NCBI GenBank assembly: GCA_028287885.1
Contig: JAQBOT010000330.1
Coordinates: 1 to 14,656, forward strand
DNA: 14,656 nt
DNA from: Pedobacter sp.
Lineage (GTDB): Bacteria; Bacteroidota; Bacteroidia; Sphingobacteriales; Sphingobacteriaceae
Reading direction: 5' to 3'
In this document: piece by piece, positions 7,541 through 14,656 of the stretch
Layout: each line of letters opens with the position of its first letter
How positions within the stretch are numbered: the stretch's first letter is position 1
The notes under the pieces: generated by a model
The model's database searches: none
What the model saw: only the letters and a program-made list of their open reading frames with translations
Told to the model about the DNA's origin: nothing
Translations under genes and position numbers: made by a program

Positions 7541-8382
7541 TTATTAACGTAAAGGTTGTTTGATATTTGTGGGATAAGGCCTTTACTTGTGGCCATATTA
7601 AACAAGATGTCAATTGCTTTCCTTCCTTCTACACCCAAATCAATGGAATACTGGTTTACATACAAGTCAATGTGTTTGTACATCACCGCTTCATCCATCT
7701 CTTGAGAATGACTGCGAATGAAGTCAAGCCCTGACTTCGGATTAGCAAAGGCGTATTCTACAGATTTTCTAAGTATCCGATTAACCTTCTGCTGTGTAGC
7801 TGCATCCACCCTTCGGTTAATGACAATTCCTCCAAGCGGAATAGCACAACCTGTTAAACCTTCCCAAAAGCTGCCAAGGTCTACGATCTTATGCAGGCCT
7901 TTATCGGCGTAGGTAAAGCGGTTTTCGTGAATAATCAGTCCAAGATCTACCTTTCCCGTTAACACTGCGTTTTCAATTTCTGAAAAAACCGTTATTACCT
8001 TATTTTGGAGGCTCGGGTATGCGATGCCAAGAAGGAAGTTCGCCGTGGTAAGTTTGCCTGGTATTGCTACACTTAGGCTGCTGTTGTCAAGCGCGCCGGG
8101 CTGCAGAAGCGATTCATCTTTGCAAATCAATAAGGGTCCTACGCCATACCCCAGGGCACTACCAGAATCAAGTAAGGCATATTGATGGGCAACATGGGCG
8201 AATGCATGGAAACTTAGTTTCGTAATATCCAGCTCGCTATTGACGGCTTTCTGGTTCAGGGTTTCCACATCATCAAAAAAGACTTCAAATTCTAAACCTT
8301 CGGTGTCGATCTTACCGTGGATAAGTGCATCGAATATAAAAGTGTCATTTGGGCAGGGGGAAAATCCTAAAGTAAGCTTCAT
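7534..8382 (-). CDS. mqnD: 1,4-dihydroxy-6-naphthoate synthase (futalosine pathway)
   Basis: Converts cyclic dehypoxanthinyl futalosine to 1,4-dihydroxy-6-naphthoate, the last dedicated step before prenylation in the futalosine route to menaquinone. It is 282 residues, with a periplasmic-binding-protein-like fold but cytosolic. Marks: the N-terminal LGFSPCPNDTFIFDAL (5-20), ITKLSFHAFAHV (53-64), GYGVGPLL (78-85), and IHENRFTY at 151-158 with His152, in the region of the proposed catalytic histidine. The ATG at 8382 is 34 bp downstream of the mqnB stop, consistent with one transcript. The stop TGA lies inside the convergent lipoprotein gene, a 7-bp tail-to-tail overlap. The prenylation and upstream steps (MqnA, MqnC, MqnE) are not in this window. 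Confidence 0.94.
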   Translation of the reverse strand: MKLTLGFSPCPNDTFIFDALIHGKIDTEGLEFEVFFDDVETLNQKAVNSELDITKLSFHAFAHVAHQYALLDSGSALGYGVGPLLICKDESLLQPGALDNSSLSVAIPGKLTTANFLLGIAYPSLQNKVITVFSEIENAVLTGKVDLGLIIHENRFTYADKGLHKIVDLGSFWEGLTGCAIPLGGIVINRRVDAATQQKVNRILRKSVEYAFANPKSGLDFIRSHSQEMDEAVMYKHIDLYVNQYSIDLGVEGRKAIDILFNMATSKGLIPQISNNLYVNNY

Positions 8383-8416
8383 GAGGCAAAAGTATAAACT
8401 TGTGAATGTCCTTCAG

Positions 8417-9046
8417 TTAAGGCTTTGTCAAAAACACAATCGCCCAATCGTTTAGATTTTTAATTGCAAGTCCAATTTTCCAGCTTGCTTTGTTCCGTAC
8501 TTCAACGTAATTCGAAACAGCGCGAACCTGGATGCATGGCTGCCCGGTTTGTCGACAAGCATAGAATACTGCTGCACCTTCCATGCTTTCCAGGGTTGGG
8601 TTTAGTCTGGCGATTACTTTAGCTATGCTTTCTGCATTCCCGTGAACGGTGTTAACTGTAATGCCGGTACCTTCTACAAGGTGGTTCAAATGTATGTTGT
8701 TTGTCTTTTTACAAAAGAAAGCGCTCTCTCCGAAGCCAAGTTCCTCCACCGGTATGAAGTTCAAGTTGTCTTCTACACCGAGTTCTGAGAATACGTCTTT
8801 GCTGATGTAAATCAAAGTGCCAAGTGGAATGGCCTTGTCGAAAGCACCGGCTATTCCTAAGTTCAAAACCTGCTTGTAGGCCGAACTCAGGGTCTTTCCT
8901 AAAGCGAATGCCGTTGCTGTCATGCCCACCCCGGTTATGAGGATGTCAAAGTCCGTACCCTCAGCGAAGGACGAAAGCGGTAGTTTGAAATGCTCGTAAA
9001 TACCACGAACTTCATCAATAGTGGCAGCAACAACAAGAGTTTTCAT
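8417..9046 (-). CDS. mqnB: Futalosine hydrolase
   Basis: Removes hypoxanthine from futalosine, giving dehypoxanthinyl futalosine, in the futalosine menaquinone pathway. It belongs to the nucleoside phosphorylase / MTA-SAH nucleosidase fold. 209 residues: AATIDEVRGI at 8-17, ITGVGMTATAF at 37-47, NLGIAGAFD (from ~62), and ESMEGAAVFYAC, which supplies the nucleoside-binding Glu. Near the C-terminus the motif is RAVSNYVEVRN. In MTA nucleosidases the Asn of SN is Asp; Asn with following RN is the form expected of futalosine hydrolase, so this is not a degenerate MTAN. It is first in a two-gene unit with mqnD and diverges from the pterin enzyme across 102 bp. Confidence 0.93.
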   Translation of the reverse strand: MKTLVVAATIDEVRGIYEHFKLPLSSFAEGTDFDILITGVGMTATAFALGKTLSSAYKQVLNLGIAGAFDKAIPLGTLIYISKDVFSELGVEDNLNFIPVEELGFGESAFFCKKTNNIHLNHLVEGTGITVNTVHGNAESIAKVIARLNPTLESMEGAAVFYACRQTGQPCIQVRAVSNYVEVRNKASWKIGLAIKNLNDWAIVFLTKP

Positions 9047-9148
9047 GACCCTAAGGTAGAAAATACTTTAACAAGCATTCCCGATCCTTTACGGCCAAGG
9101 CTTTCTACTTTAAGCTTTCTACGTATATTTGTAAACAATTCAAAAGAA
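9047..9148. promoter_or_regulatory. Divergent mqnB / pterin-enzyme control region with repeated TTTCTAC
   Basis: 102 bp. TATATTTG at 9124-9131 is a perfect Bacteroidota -7 element for the rightward operon; the -33 position has only TTT (9102-9104, 19-base spacer). Transcription would start near 9138, about 10 nt before the ATG at 9149. GCTTTCTAC occurs twice in direct orientation (9100-9108, 9114-9122), and its core appears inverted as GTAGAAA at 9056-9062. The direct copies cover the -33 site and the spacer up to the -7 box, as an operator might. No convincing mqnB promoter was found. Confidence 0.45.
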
Positions 9149-9559
9149 ATGATTTATATAACCCGCAAAGCATCCTTTAATGCTGCACATAAATTATCCA
9201 GGCCAGACTGGTCTTTGGAAAAAAATAAAGAGGTTTTTGGCAAATGTTCAAACCCGAACTGGCATGGCCACAACTACGACTTATACGTAACTGTGAAGGG
9301 AGAGGTGAACCCGGAAACAGGATTTTTGGTTGATTTAAAATGGTTAAAAGACATAACAAATACTTATGTTGTAGATAAGATCGACCACATGAACTTAAAT
9401 CTTGATGTTGATTTTATGGAGGGAAAGCTTGCATCTACAGAGAACCTGGTTATAGCAATCTGGGATATCTTAAAACCTCATATCGAGGCTGCAGATGCTG
9501 CATTACATTGCGTTAAACTTTATGAAACCGAAAACAACTTTGTAGAATACTTCGGTTAA
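9149..9559 (+). CDS. 6-pyruvoyl/6-carboxy-tetrahydropterin synthase family enzyme (PTPS/QueD)
   Basis: A 136-residue T-fold enzyme acting on 7,8-dihydroneopterin triphosphate. Zinc ligands are His14 (AAHKL) and His39/His41 (WHGHNY); the catalytic Cys is Cys33, with Asp79-His80 (DHMNLN) and Glu126 (YETENN). The spacing is C-x5-HGH and the C-terminal motif is YETENN, close to mammalian PTPS (C-x5-HGH, YETDNN); classical QueD has C-x3-HGH. So the product may be a pyruvoyl-pterin (biopterin branch) and not carboxy-tetrahydropterin of the queuosine branch; automatic annotation would probably say QueD. The start is ATG at 9149, directly downstream of the -7 box. A longer frame back to 8990 would overlap mqnB and adds nothing conserved. 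It is 10 bp upstream of folE, which makes its substrate. Confidence 0.92.
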   Translation: MIYITRKASFNAAHKLSRPDWSLEKNKEVFGKCSNPNWHGHNYDLYVTVKGEVNPETGFLVDLKWLKDITNTYVVDKIDHMNLNLDVDFMEGKLASTENLVIAIWDILKPHIEAADAALHCVKLYETENNFVEYFG

Positions 9560-9569
9560 ATCAAAATAT

Positions 9570-10205
9570 ATGGACATACATTCAGACGGGTTTACGGAAG
9601 AGGAACACGAAGGTTATATCAAAATAGACCGCTATAATGAAGAAAAGATCAGTGAAATAGCGAGGCTTTATAGGAACGTACTTAGTAACATAGGAGAAGA
9701 TCCCAAAAGGGAAGGTCTACTGAAAACACCGGAGCGTGCAGCCAAGGCCATACAGTTCTTAACGCATGGCTACGATAGCAAGCCACATGAGATTTTACGC
9801 TCAGCCATGTTTAAAGAAGATTATAGCCAGATGGTTGTCGTTAAAGATATTGAAGTTTTTTCCATGTGTGAGCATCACATGCTGCCATTTTTTGGTAAGG
9901 CTCACATTGCTTACATTCCAAACGGACATATTGTTGGCTTGAGTAAGATTCCGCGTGTGGTAGATGCCTTTGCACGCCGCCTGCAAGTTCAAGAGCGCTT
10001 AACCAACGAGATTAGGGATTGCATTCAAGAGACACTAAATCCTCAGGGAGTTGCAGTTGTAATTGAATGCAAGCACCTTTGCATGTCGATGCGTGGAATT
10101 CAAAAGCAGAATTCAGTAACCACCACTTCCGCCTTTACCGGGGCGTTCTCCCAGGAGTCTACACGTCTTGAATTCCTCAGATTAATAACGGCAAATTTAC
10201 ACTAG
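9570..10205 (+). CDS. folE: GTP cyclohydrolase I
   Basis: GTP to 7,8-dihydroneopterin triphosphate, the first step of folate, biopterin and queuosine precursors. 211 residues, normal length for bacteria. Zinc ligands Cys100 and His103 in [11 protein letters not shown] and Cys171 in [11 protein letters not shown], with catalytic His169; the 71-residue gap between the Cys ligands equals that of the E. coli enzyme. The N-terminal part has the family's [17 protein letters not shown] (44-60), and the C-terminus RLEFLRLI. Placement 10 bp after the pterin enzyme means co-expression; the pair drains GTP toward one pterin product. The next gene, fabD, follows after 15 bp, an unrelated passenger in the operon. 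Confidence 0.97.
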   Translation: MDIHSDGFTEEEHEGYIKIDRYNEEKISEIARLYRNVLSNIGEDPKREGLLKTPERAAKAIQFLTHGYDSKPHEILRSAMFKEDYSQMVVVKDIEVFSMCEHHMLPFFGKAHIAYIPNGHIVGLSKIPRVVDAFARRLQVQERLTNEIRDCIQETLNPQGVAVVIECKHLCMSMRGIQKQNSVTTTSAFTGAFSQESTRLEFLRLITANLH

Positions 10206-10220
10206 CATAAAATCGAATAC

Positions 10221-11102
10221 ATGAAAGCATATATTTTTCCAGGGCAAGGTGCGCAGTTCTCTGGTATGGGTAAAGATTTATACACCAATCAGCATGCGGC
10301 TGAGCTTTTTGAGAAAGCGAATGAAATTATCGGTTTCCGGATTAGCGATATTATGTTCTCTGGTACAGATGAAGAACTTAAGCAAACCAACGTTACACAG
10401 CCAGCCATTTTCCTGCATTCTGTGATTTTGGCAAAAGCATTAGGTTCAGCTTTCCAGCCGGATATGGTTGCCGGGCACTCCTTAGGTGAATTTTCAGCAT
10501 TGGTTGCGGCCTCAGCACTTAGTTTTGAAGATGGACTAAGACTCGTAATCGCAAGGGCAAATGCCATGCAGAAAGCCTGTGAGGCACACCCCTCAACCAT
10601 GGCCGCAATTCTAGGTCTGGCTGACGATGTTGTTGAAAGGATCTGCGCCGAGATTGATGATGTAGTTGTTCCGGCAAATTACAACTGCCCCGGACAGCTT
10701 GTGATATCGGGCACAATCTCTGGAATTGATCTTGCATGCCAGAAACTCACCGAAGCAGGTGCAAAGCGTGCCTTGAAGCTAAATGTAGGTGGTGCATTTC
10801 ATTCACCTTTAATGGAGCCTGCAAGAGTTGAACTGCAGCAGGCAATTGAAAGCACCCACATTCTTAAGCCTGTTTGTCCGATTTTCCAGAATGTTGATCC
10901 AAGACCCAACACAGATCCCCAGCAGATTAAATTAAACCTAATCACACAGCTAACAGGTGCCGTGCGCTGGACGCAAACAATAGAGCAAATGCTTGAGAGC
11001 GGAGCAACGGAATTCATTGAAGTTGGCCCGGGAAATGTACTACAAGGTCTTGTAAAAAAAGTAAACAGAGCAATGCTAACCAGTTCTGCCAGTCTGGCCT
11101 GA
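10221..11102 (+). CDS. fabD: Malonyl-CoA:ACP transacylase
   Basis: Transfers malonyl from CoA to acyl carrier protein, initiating type II fatty acid synthesis. 293 residues, standard size. FPGQGAQFSGM at 6-16 forms the oxyanion side, GHSLGEFSAL at 85-94 carries the nucleophile Ser87, Arg112 in ARANAM binds the malonyl carboxylate, and His194 in GGAFHSPLM completes the Ser-His pair. GPGNVL near the C-terminus is also conserved. Hallmarks of an acyltransferase domain cut from a larger synthase are absent, so this is a stand-alone FabD. It is separated from other fab genes in this window, and it lies between folE (15 bp) and the histidine kinase (39 bp), so it is probably read through from the pterin promoter. 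Confidence 0.96.
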   Translation: MKAYIFPGQGAQFSGMGKDLYTNQHAAELFEKANEIIGFRISDIMFSGTDEELKQTNVTQPAIFLHSVILAKALGSAFQPDMVAGHSLGEFSALVAASALSFEDGLRLVIARANAMQKACEAHPSTMAAILGLADDVVERICAEIDDVVVPANYNCPGQLVISGTISGIDLACQKLTEAGAKRALKLNVGGAFHSPLMEPARVELQQAIESTHILKPVCPIFQNVDPRPNTDPQQIKLNLITQLTGAVRWTQTIEQMLESGATEFIEVGPGNVLQGLVKKVNRAMLTSSASLA

Positions 11103-11141
11103 AAAGCCTGATGTAATCATCATAACACAATAACATTCAGC

Positions 11142-14100
11142 ATGAGTATAGGGGCGAAAATAAGATTTCTTTTGCTGATTTTGGGGCTTTGCTGCATCGC
11201 CACAGCGATCTCGCTAAAGCATTCTATAAGAAAGTCCGACTTGCTGAGACATGAGGCTGGTAAGCTGCAGGAAAACCTTTTGGCTCACGAGAAGCTGGTT
11301 CATGACTTTCTTCAAGATCCAGTACAGGTTAACAACGCAAAGCAATATGATGTAAATGATGAATTGTCACTCAATTTTATTAATCTCATCAGAGATCAGG
11401 GTATTAATCTTCTAACCTATTATAACAATGAGCTCCGCTTCTGGAGCTCATATAAAGCTTTTCCTCCAAATTCCGCAAGCCTTAAAGAAGGTACTTCCTT
11501 CATTCAGCTCTCCAATGGCTGGTACGAAGTGGTAAAAAAGACTTACGGAAAGTATACCCTTGTATTTCTAATTGATGTTAAAACCCAATATAGCATACAA
11601 AACAAGTACCTACAGAATCGTATATCGCCACATTTATGTTCAAACAACTCGTTAACTCTTGCTTCTTTTGGCGATAATGATGCCTACTCAATTAAGGATT
11701 TAAGTGGACGATTGCTCTTTGAGGTAAAGCTATTGCCTGATTACAGATCAAATGTTTTTTCTACAGTGGAAATCTGGCTTTGGGTTCTTGGCTTATTTAG
11801 CCTTTGTCTATTCTTCAATGCCTATTGTTCGTTACTGGTAAAAAAAGGCCACCTGCTTCTTGCTACTTGCTTAATTACCCTGTTTTTTATTGTTTTCCGG
11901 TTAACGGACCTGGAGTTTGGCTGGTTTAATCATCAGTTTAACTTCGAACTGTTTGACCCGAAGGTCTATGCAGAAAGCTTCTTTCTTCCTTCCCTGGGCG
12001 ACTTTCTAATTAACGCCATTTCATTAACCTGGATCATCCTTTTTATTTATACCCATAAGGATAGATACCGGCTACCAACCTGGCTGAAGAGACACAGAGC
12101 GCAAGGCATAGTCGTACACCTGGTATTTCTTGGCTTTTTTGCGCTCTTGGCTATATTGATTGATCATATCTTCTTTGGAATGATCAACAACTCCAAGATA
12201 AATTTTAACATAACAAACATCATCAACCTGGGCTGGATCAGCTGGGTCAGCATCAGTATTCTATGCCTGGTATGGTTTAATATCTATTTGCTGGCATCGA
12301 TCCTGATGACCCTGACCTTACAGCTTAAAGTGACTAATCACGAAAGGCTCGTTCTATTTCTCATTGCTTTGGGTCTTTATGTCCTTATTAAGTTCAATCT
12401 GGAATTTAGTGTGTTTTTCACCGCATATGCGCTATTTATATTTCTACTTGGCTGGAACATCTATGCTCAGGAAAACAAGTTCTATGTTTACATATACGCC
12501 TTAATGTTTTTTTGCCTGGCCTTTATCTCGGCAGTGAAGTACCTCAAGTACAACGATAATAAGGAGCGGGGGACACGCTTGATAATGGCGGAGAAGCTGC
12601 AGTCGACAGATGATCCCAAGGTTTATTCTGCAATAGAAAGCATGGAGAAACGAATCTCCTCGGACAACTTCATCAGTAATTATTTCAATTCTGGTTTCTA
12701 TAGGCAACAAGTTACCCTGGACAATTACATAAGGAACAGGTTTTTCGACGGACTATCAACTCAATTTGACTATAATATCTTTGATTATAGCAACCAGGAG
12801 CTGCAGCAGGAGCTACCTGGCAGCAAGCTAAACTATTATAGAAACCTGGTTAAGGCAGGTTCGGTTAAGATATCTACTTACTTTTATCGTATCAACGATA
12901 CTTTCGACTACCAGAACTACTTTGCAATTATTCCAATCTTTAAGCAAGAAAAGCTTACTGGCACATTGATTATTGAGCTGAAATCAAGACAGTACAATTA
13001 CAATAGTAAGCTCCCCGAATTGTTGATTGGCGGTAAAGCCGATAGCGAAAAAGATTACAGCAACTATTCTTTTGCCTTTTACAATAGAGAGAAACTGGTA
13101 AAGCAATCCGGGTCGTTCACGTATAAGTTGTCAGGAATAGATTTCAGAGGACTTAAGAATCCAAGCTACATTAATGATCGGCAAGGCTTCAATCACCTGG
13201 TGTATAAACCAAATAGTAACAAACTCATCATTATAAGCAAAGAAAACGTTAGTCCGGTTTTGCGTCTGGCTACCTTATCGTTCTTTTTTCTTGTATTCAT
13301 CATCTTTTCAATTGCACTCTATGTCTTAATTTGGATAGTAAAGAATATTGATGGAAGCTGGAGTGGCTGGTTTAATATAAACCGCTCTTTGATGATTAAC
13401 GCGAATAAGATCTTGTATAAAACAAGGATTCAGCTATCGATCATTCTATCGGTTGTAGCTACGCTAGTGATTGTAGGCTGGACCACTTATTTTTACATAA
13501 GCTCTGAATACCGCAAGCAGCAGGATGAGTTTATGAAAGAGAAGATTCGGAAGGTTCAGGTCTCCTACGAAAAGCAAGTTGTTGAGAATGGGATCCCACA
13601 GGTTTCTGACGAGTCCATCGCTGCCTTTGATCAATTTGCCGACATCAATGCTTCCTATTTGAACTTGTATGATGTAAAGGGTAACCTGATCTACTCTTCC
13701 CTGCCTAAAATATTTGATTATGGGATCATCGGTCGTAAAATGGGATCAAAGGCATATATCTACCTGAGTAACCTTCAGCGTTCTGAATATTTGAATCCAT
13801 CAGAAAAAATTGGTGAATTTACCTACTCTTCTGCCTATGCACCAATCCGTAACGCAGAGAATCATACGATAGCATATATCGGACTGCCTTATTATGGAAA
13901 TGAATCAGACTACGAGTCTAAAATTGGGCTATTTGTAAACACGCTTATTAATATCTATGCACTGGTTTTTGTAGCCATTGGTATCCTGGCTGTATTTCTG
14001 GCAAACCAGATTACAGGTCCCTTGACTTTTATCCAGGAGAGTATCAGAAAAACCAAGCTTGGACAGATTAATAAACCAATTGTATGGCCCAGGCATGATG

Positions 14101-14656
14101 AAATTGGTTCTTTGATTAAGGAATACAATAAGATGATTGCCGCGCTTGAAGACAGTGCGAGGAAACTTGCAAGGTCAGAACGTGAACATGCCTGGAGAGA
14201 GATGGCCAAGCAAATTGCACACGAGATCAAAAACCCATTGACGCCTTTAAAACTTGGCGTACAGCTGCTCGAGAAGTCATGGAAAGAGGATGATCCAAAC
14301 TTCGACAAGAAGTTTGCACGTTTTAGTAAGTCGTTTATTGAACAGATTGACAGTTTGGCCACCATTGCATCTGAGTTTTCCAGCTTTGCAAAGATGCCGG
14401 ATACGAAGTTGGAGAAATTAGACGTTATTCCAATATTGGAAGAAAGCCGTAGGGTTAACGGCGCTTCAGGGAATACAGAGATCCGTATTCACAATGAGGT
14501 GGTGGGCGAAGTACCCATCATGGGTGACAAGGAACAAATGTTGAAGATCTTCAACAACTTGTTTGAGAATTCTATAGAGGCAGGGAATGGAGAAGATATC
14601 ACGATAATAGATGCTTCTGTGAGGACCAGCAGAGCGTTCTTGATTATAGAAGTGTC
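11142..14656 (+). CDS. Giant multi-pass sensor histidine kinase, NtrY-like core, C-terminus cut
   Basis: An open frame of 1171 codons to the window edge. Order: TM1 (9-25); extracytoplasmic segment to ~208; a polytopic block of about eight hydrophobic helices (209-465); a soluble segment (466-705); TM (707-732), TM (763-785); a Cache/PAS-like sensor (786-930); TM (930-952); HAMP-like linker; HisKA with phosphoacceptor His1027 in IAHEIKNPLTPLKL; HATPase beginning with N-box FNNLFENSIEAG (Asn1143). The G boxes lie beyond the edge. The H-box form AHEIKNPLTP is that of NtrY-type kinases. The protein is far larger than NtrY (~700 aa) and no response regulator is in the window. Start is ATG at 11142 (MSIGAKIRF), 39 bp after fabD. 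The kinase function is sure; the signal is unknown. Confidence 0.92.
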   Translation, partial: MSIGAKIRFLLLILGLCCIATAISLKHSIRKSDLLRHEAGKLQENLLAHEKLVHDFLQDPVQVNNAKQYDVNDELSLNFINLIRDQGINLLTYYNNELRFWSSYKAFPPNSASLKEGTSFIQLSNGWYEVVKKTYGKYTLVFLIDVKTQYSIQNKYLQNRISPHLCSNNSLTLASFGDNDAYSIKDLSGRLLFEVKLLPDYRSNVFSTVEIWLWVLGLFSLCLFFNAYCSLLVKKGHLLLATCLITLFFIVFRLTDLEFGWFNHQFNFELFDPKVYAESFFLPSLGDFLINAISLTWIILFIYTHKDRYRLPTWLKRHRAQGIVVHLVFLGFFALLAILIDHIFFGMINNSKINFNITNIINLGWISWVSISILCLVWFNIYLLASILMTLTLQLKVTNHERLVLFLIALGLYVLIKFNLEFSVFFTAYALFIFLLGWNIYAQENKFYVYIYALMFFCLAFISAVKYLKYNDNKERGTRLIMAEKLQSTDDPKVYSAIESMEKRISSDNFISNYFNSGFYRQQVTLDNYIRNRFFDGLSTQFDYNIFDYSNQELQQELPGSKLNYYRNLVKAGSVKISTYFYRINDTFDYQNYFAIIPIFKQEKLTGTLIIELKSRQYNYNSKLPELLIGGKADSEKDYSNYSFAFYNREKLVKQSGSFTYKLSGIDFRGLKNPSYINDRQGFNHLVYKPNSNKLIIISKENVSPVLRLATLSFFFLVFIIFSIALYVLIWIVKNIDGSWSGWFNINRSLMINANKILYKTRIQLSIILSVVATLVIVGWTTYFYISSEYRKQQDEFMKEKIRKVQVSYEKQVVENGIPQVSDESIAAFDQFADINASYLNLYDVKGNLIYSSLPKIFDYGIIGRKMGSKAYIYLSNLQRSEYLNPSEKIGEFTYSSAYAPIRNAENHTIAYIGLPYYGNESDYESKIGLFVNTLINIYALVFVAIGILAVFLANQITGPLTFIQESIRKTKLGQINKPIVWPRHDEIGSLIKEYNKMIAALEDSARKLARSEREHAWREMAKQIAHEIKNPLTPLKLGVQLLEKSWKEDDPNFDKKFARFSKSFIEQIDSLATIASEFSSFAKMPDTKLEKLDVIPILEESRRVNGASGNTEIRIHNEVVGEVPIMGDKEQMLKIFNNLFENSIEAGNGEDITIIDASVRTSRAFLIIEV

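Noticed and set aside
9051..9058. TACCTTAG (minus strand) as an mqnB promoter
   Set aside because: Two positions deviate or are weak, the TTG spacing is about 13, and the start site would fall on the ATG.
8990..9148. Longer N-terminus for the pterin enzyme
   Set aside because: The extension overlaps the mqnB start on the other strand, crosses the -7 element TATATTTG, and adds no conserved residues; family proteins begin near [10 protein letters not shown].
11110..11121. GATG-TAAT-CATC inverted repeat between fabD and the kinase as a terminator
   Set aside because: A 4-bp stem with no T-run; far too weak.
12501..14365. Minus-strand frames at 12501-12710 and 13955-14365
   Set aside because: Both lie inside the histidine kinase, whose frame is open across them with the H-box and HAMP region in register.

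Overview
The window reads as a chromosomal segment of a Bacteroidota, most likely a Sphingobacteriaceae member (Pedobacter-like). The evidence is a GldD lipoprotein, the futalosine menaquinone enzymes MqnB and MqnD, Bacteroidota-type promoter elements (TTG-N17-TAnnTTTG), start codons with little or no Shine-Dalgarno sequence, and moderate G+C. The genus is inference; no rRNA or marker search was possible. Almost everything is dense housekeeping coding sequence. I saw no insertion sequence, prophage, CRISPR array, tRNA or rRNA.

Layout. (1) 1-1325, minus: the N-terminal ~441 codons of an ALDH7-type (antiquitin-like) aldehyde dehydrogenase, cut by the left edge. (2) 1332-1649: a 318-bp divergent spacer with a good promoter candidate pointing right. 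(3) 1650-7540, plus: a TPR protein, phosphosulfolactate synthase (ComA), shikimate dehydrogenase (AroE), the gliding lipoprotein GldD, a glyoxalase-II-like metallo-hydrolase, a LolC/LolE-type permease with a TTG start, and a small lipoprotein with an NlpE-OB-like look. From aroE to the small lipoprotein the genes overlap or lie 2-9 bp apart, so they probably form one transcript. (4) 7534-9046, minus: mqnB then mqnD, futalosine-pathway menaquinone enzymes; mqnD overlaps the last 7 bases of the convergent lipoprotein gene. (5) 9149-14656, plus: a PTPS/QueD-family pterin enzyme, GTP cyclohydrolase I (FolE), malonyl-CoA:ACP transacylase (FabD), and a very large multi-pass histidine kinase cut by the right edge after 1171 codons.

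How the genes fit together. FolE makes dihydroneopterin triphosphate, the direct substrate of the pterin enzyme encoded 10 bp upstream, so those two form a pathway pair. MqnB and MqnD act in the same quinone pathway. GldD, the Lol-type permease and the small lipoprotein all concern the envelope or lipoproteins. ComA, AroE and FabD are single pathway members separated from their usual partners.

The observations most worth a second look are: ComA, a sulfonate-forming enzyme, in a Bacteroidota; the CX5HGH and YETENN motifs of the pterin enzyme, which look like biopterin-type PTPS rather than classical QueD; the permease-lipoprotein pair; the architecture of the giant kinase; and three TTTCTAC copies in the 102-bp mqnB/pterin-enzyme divergent region. 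I did not find a clearly new multi-gene system.
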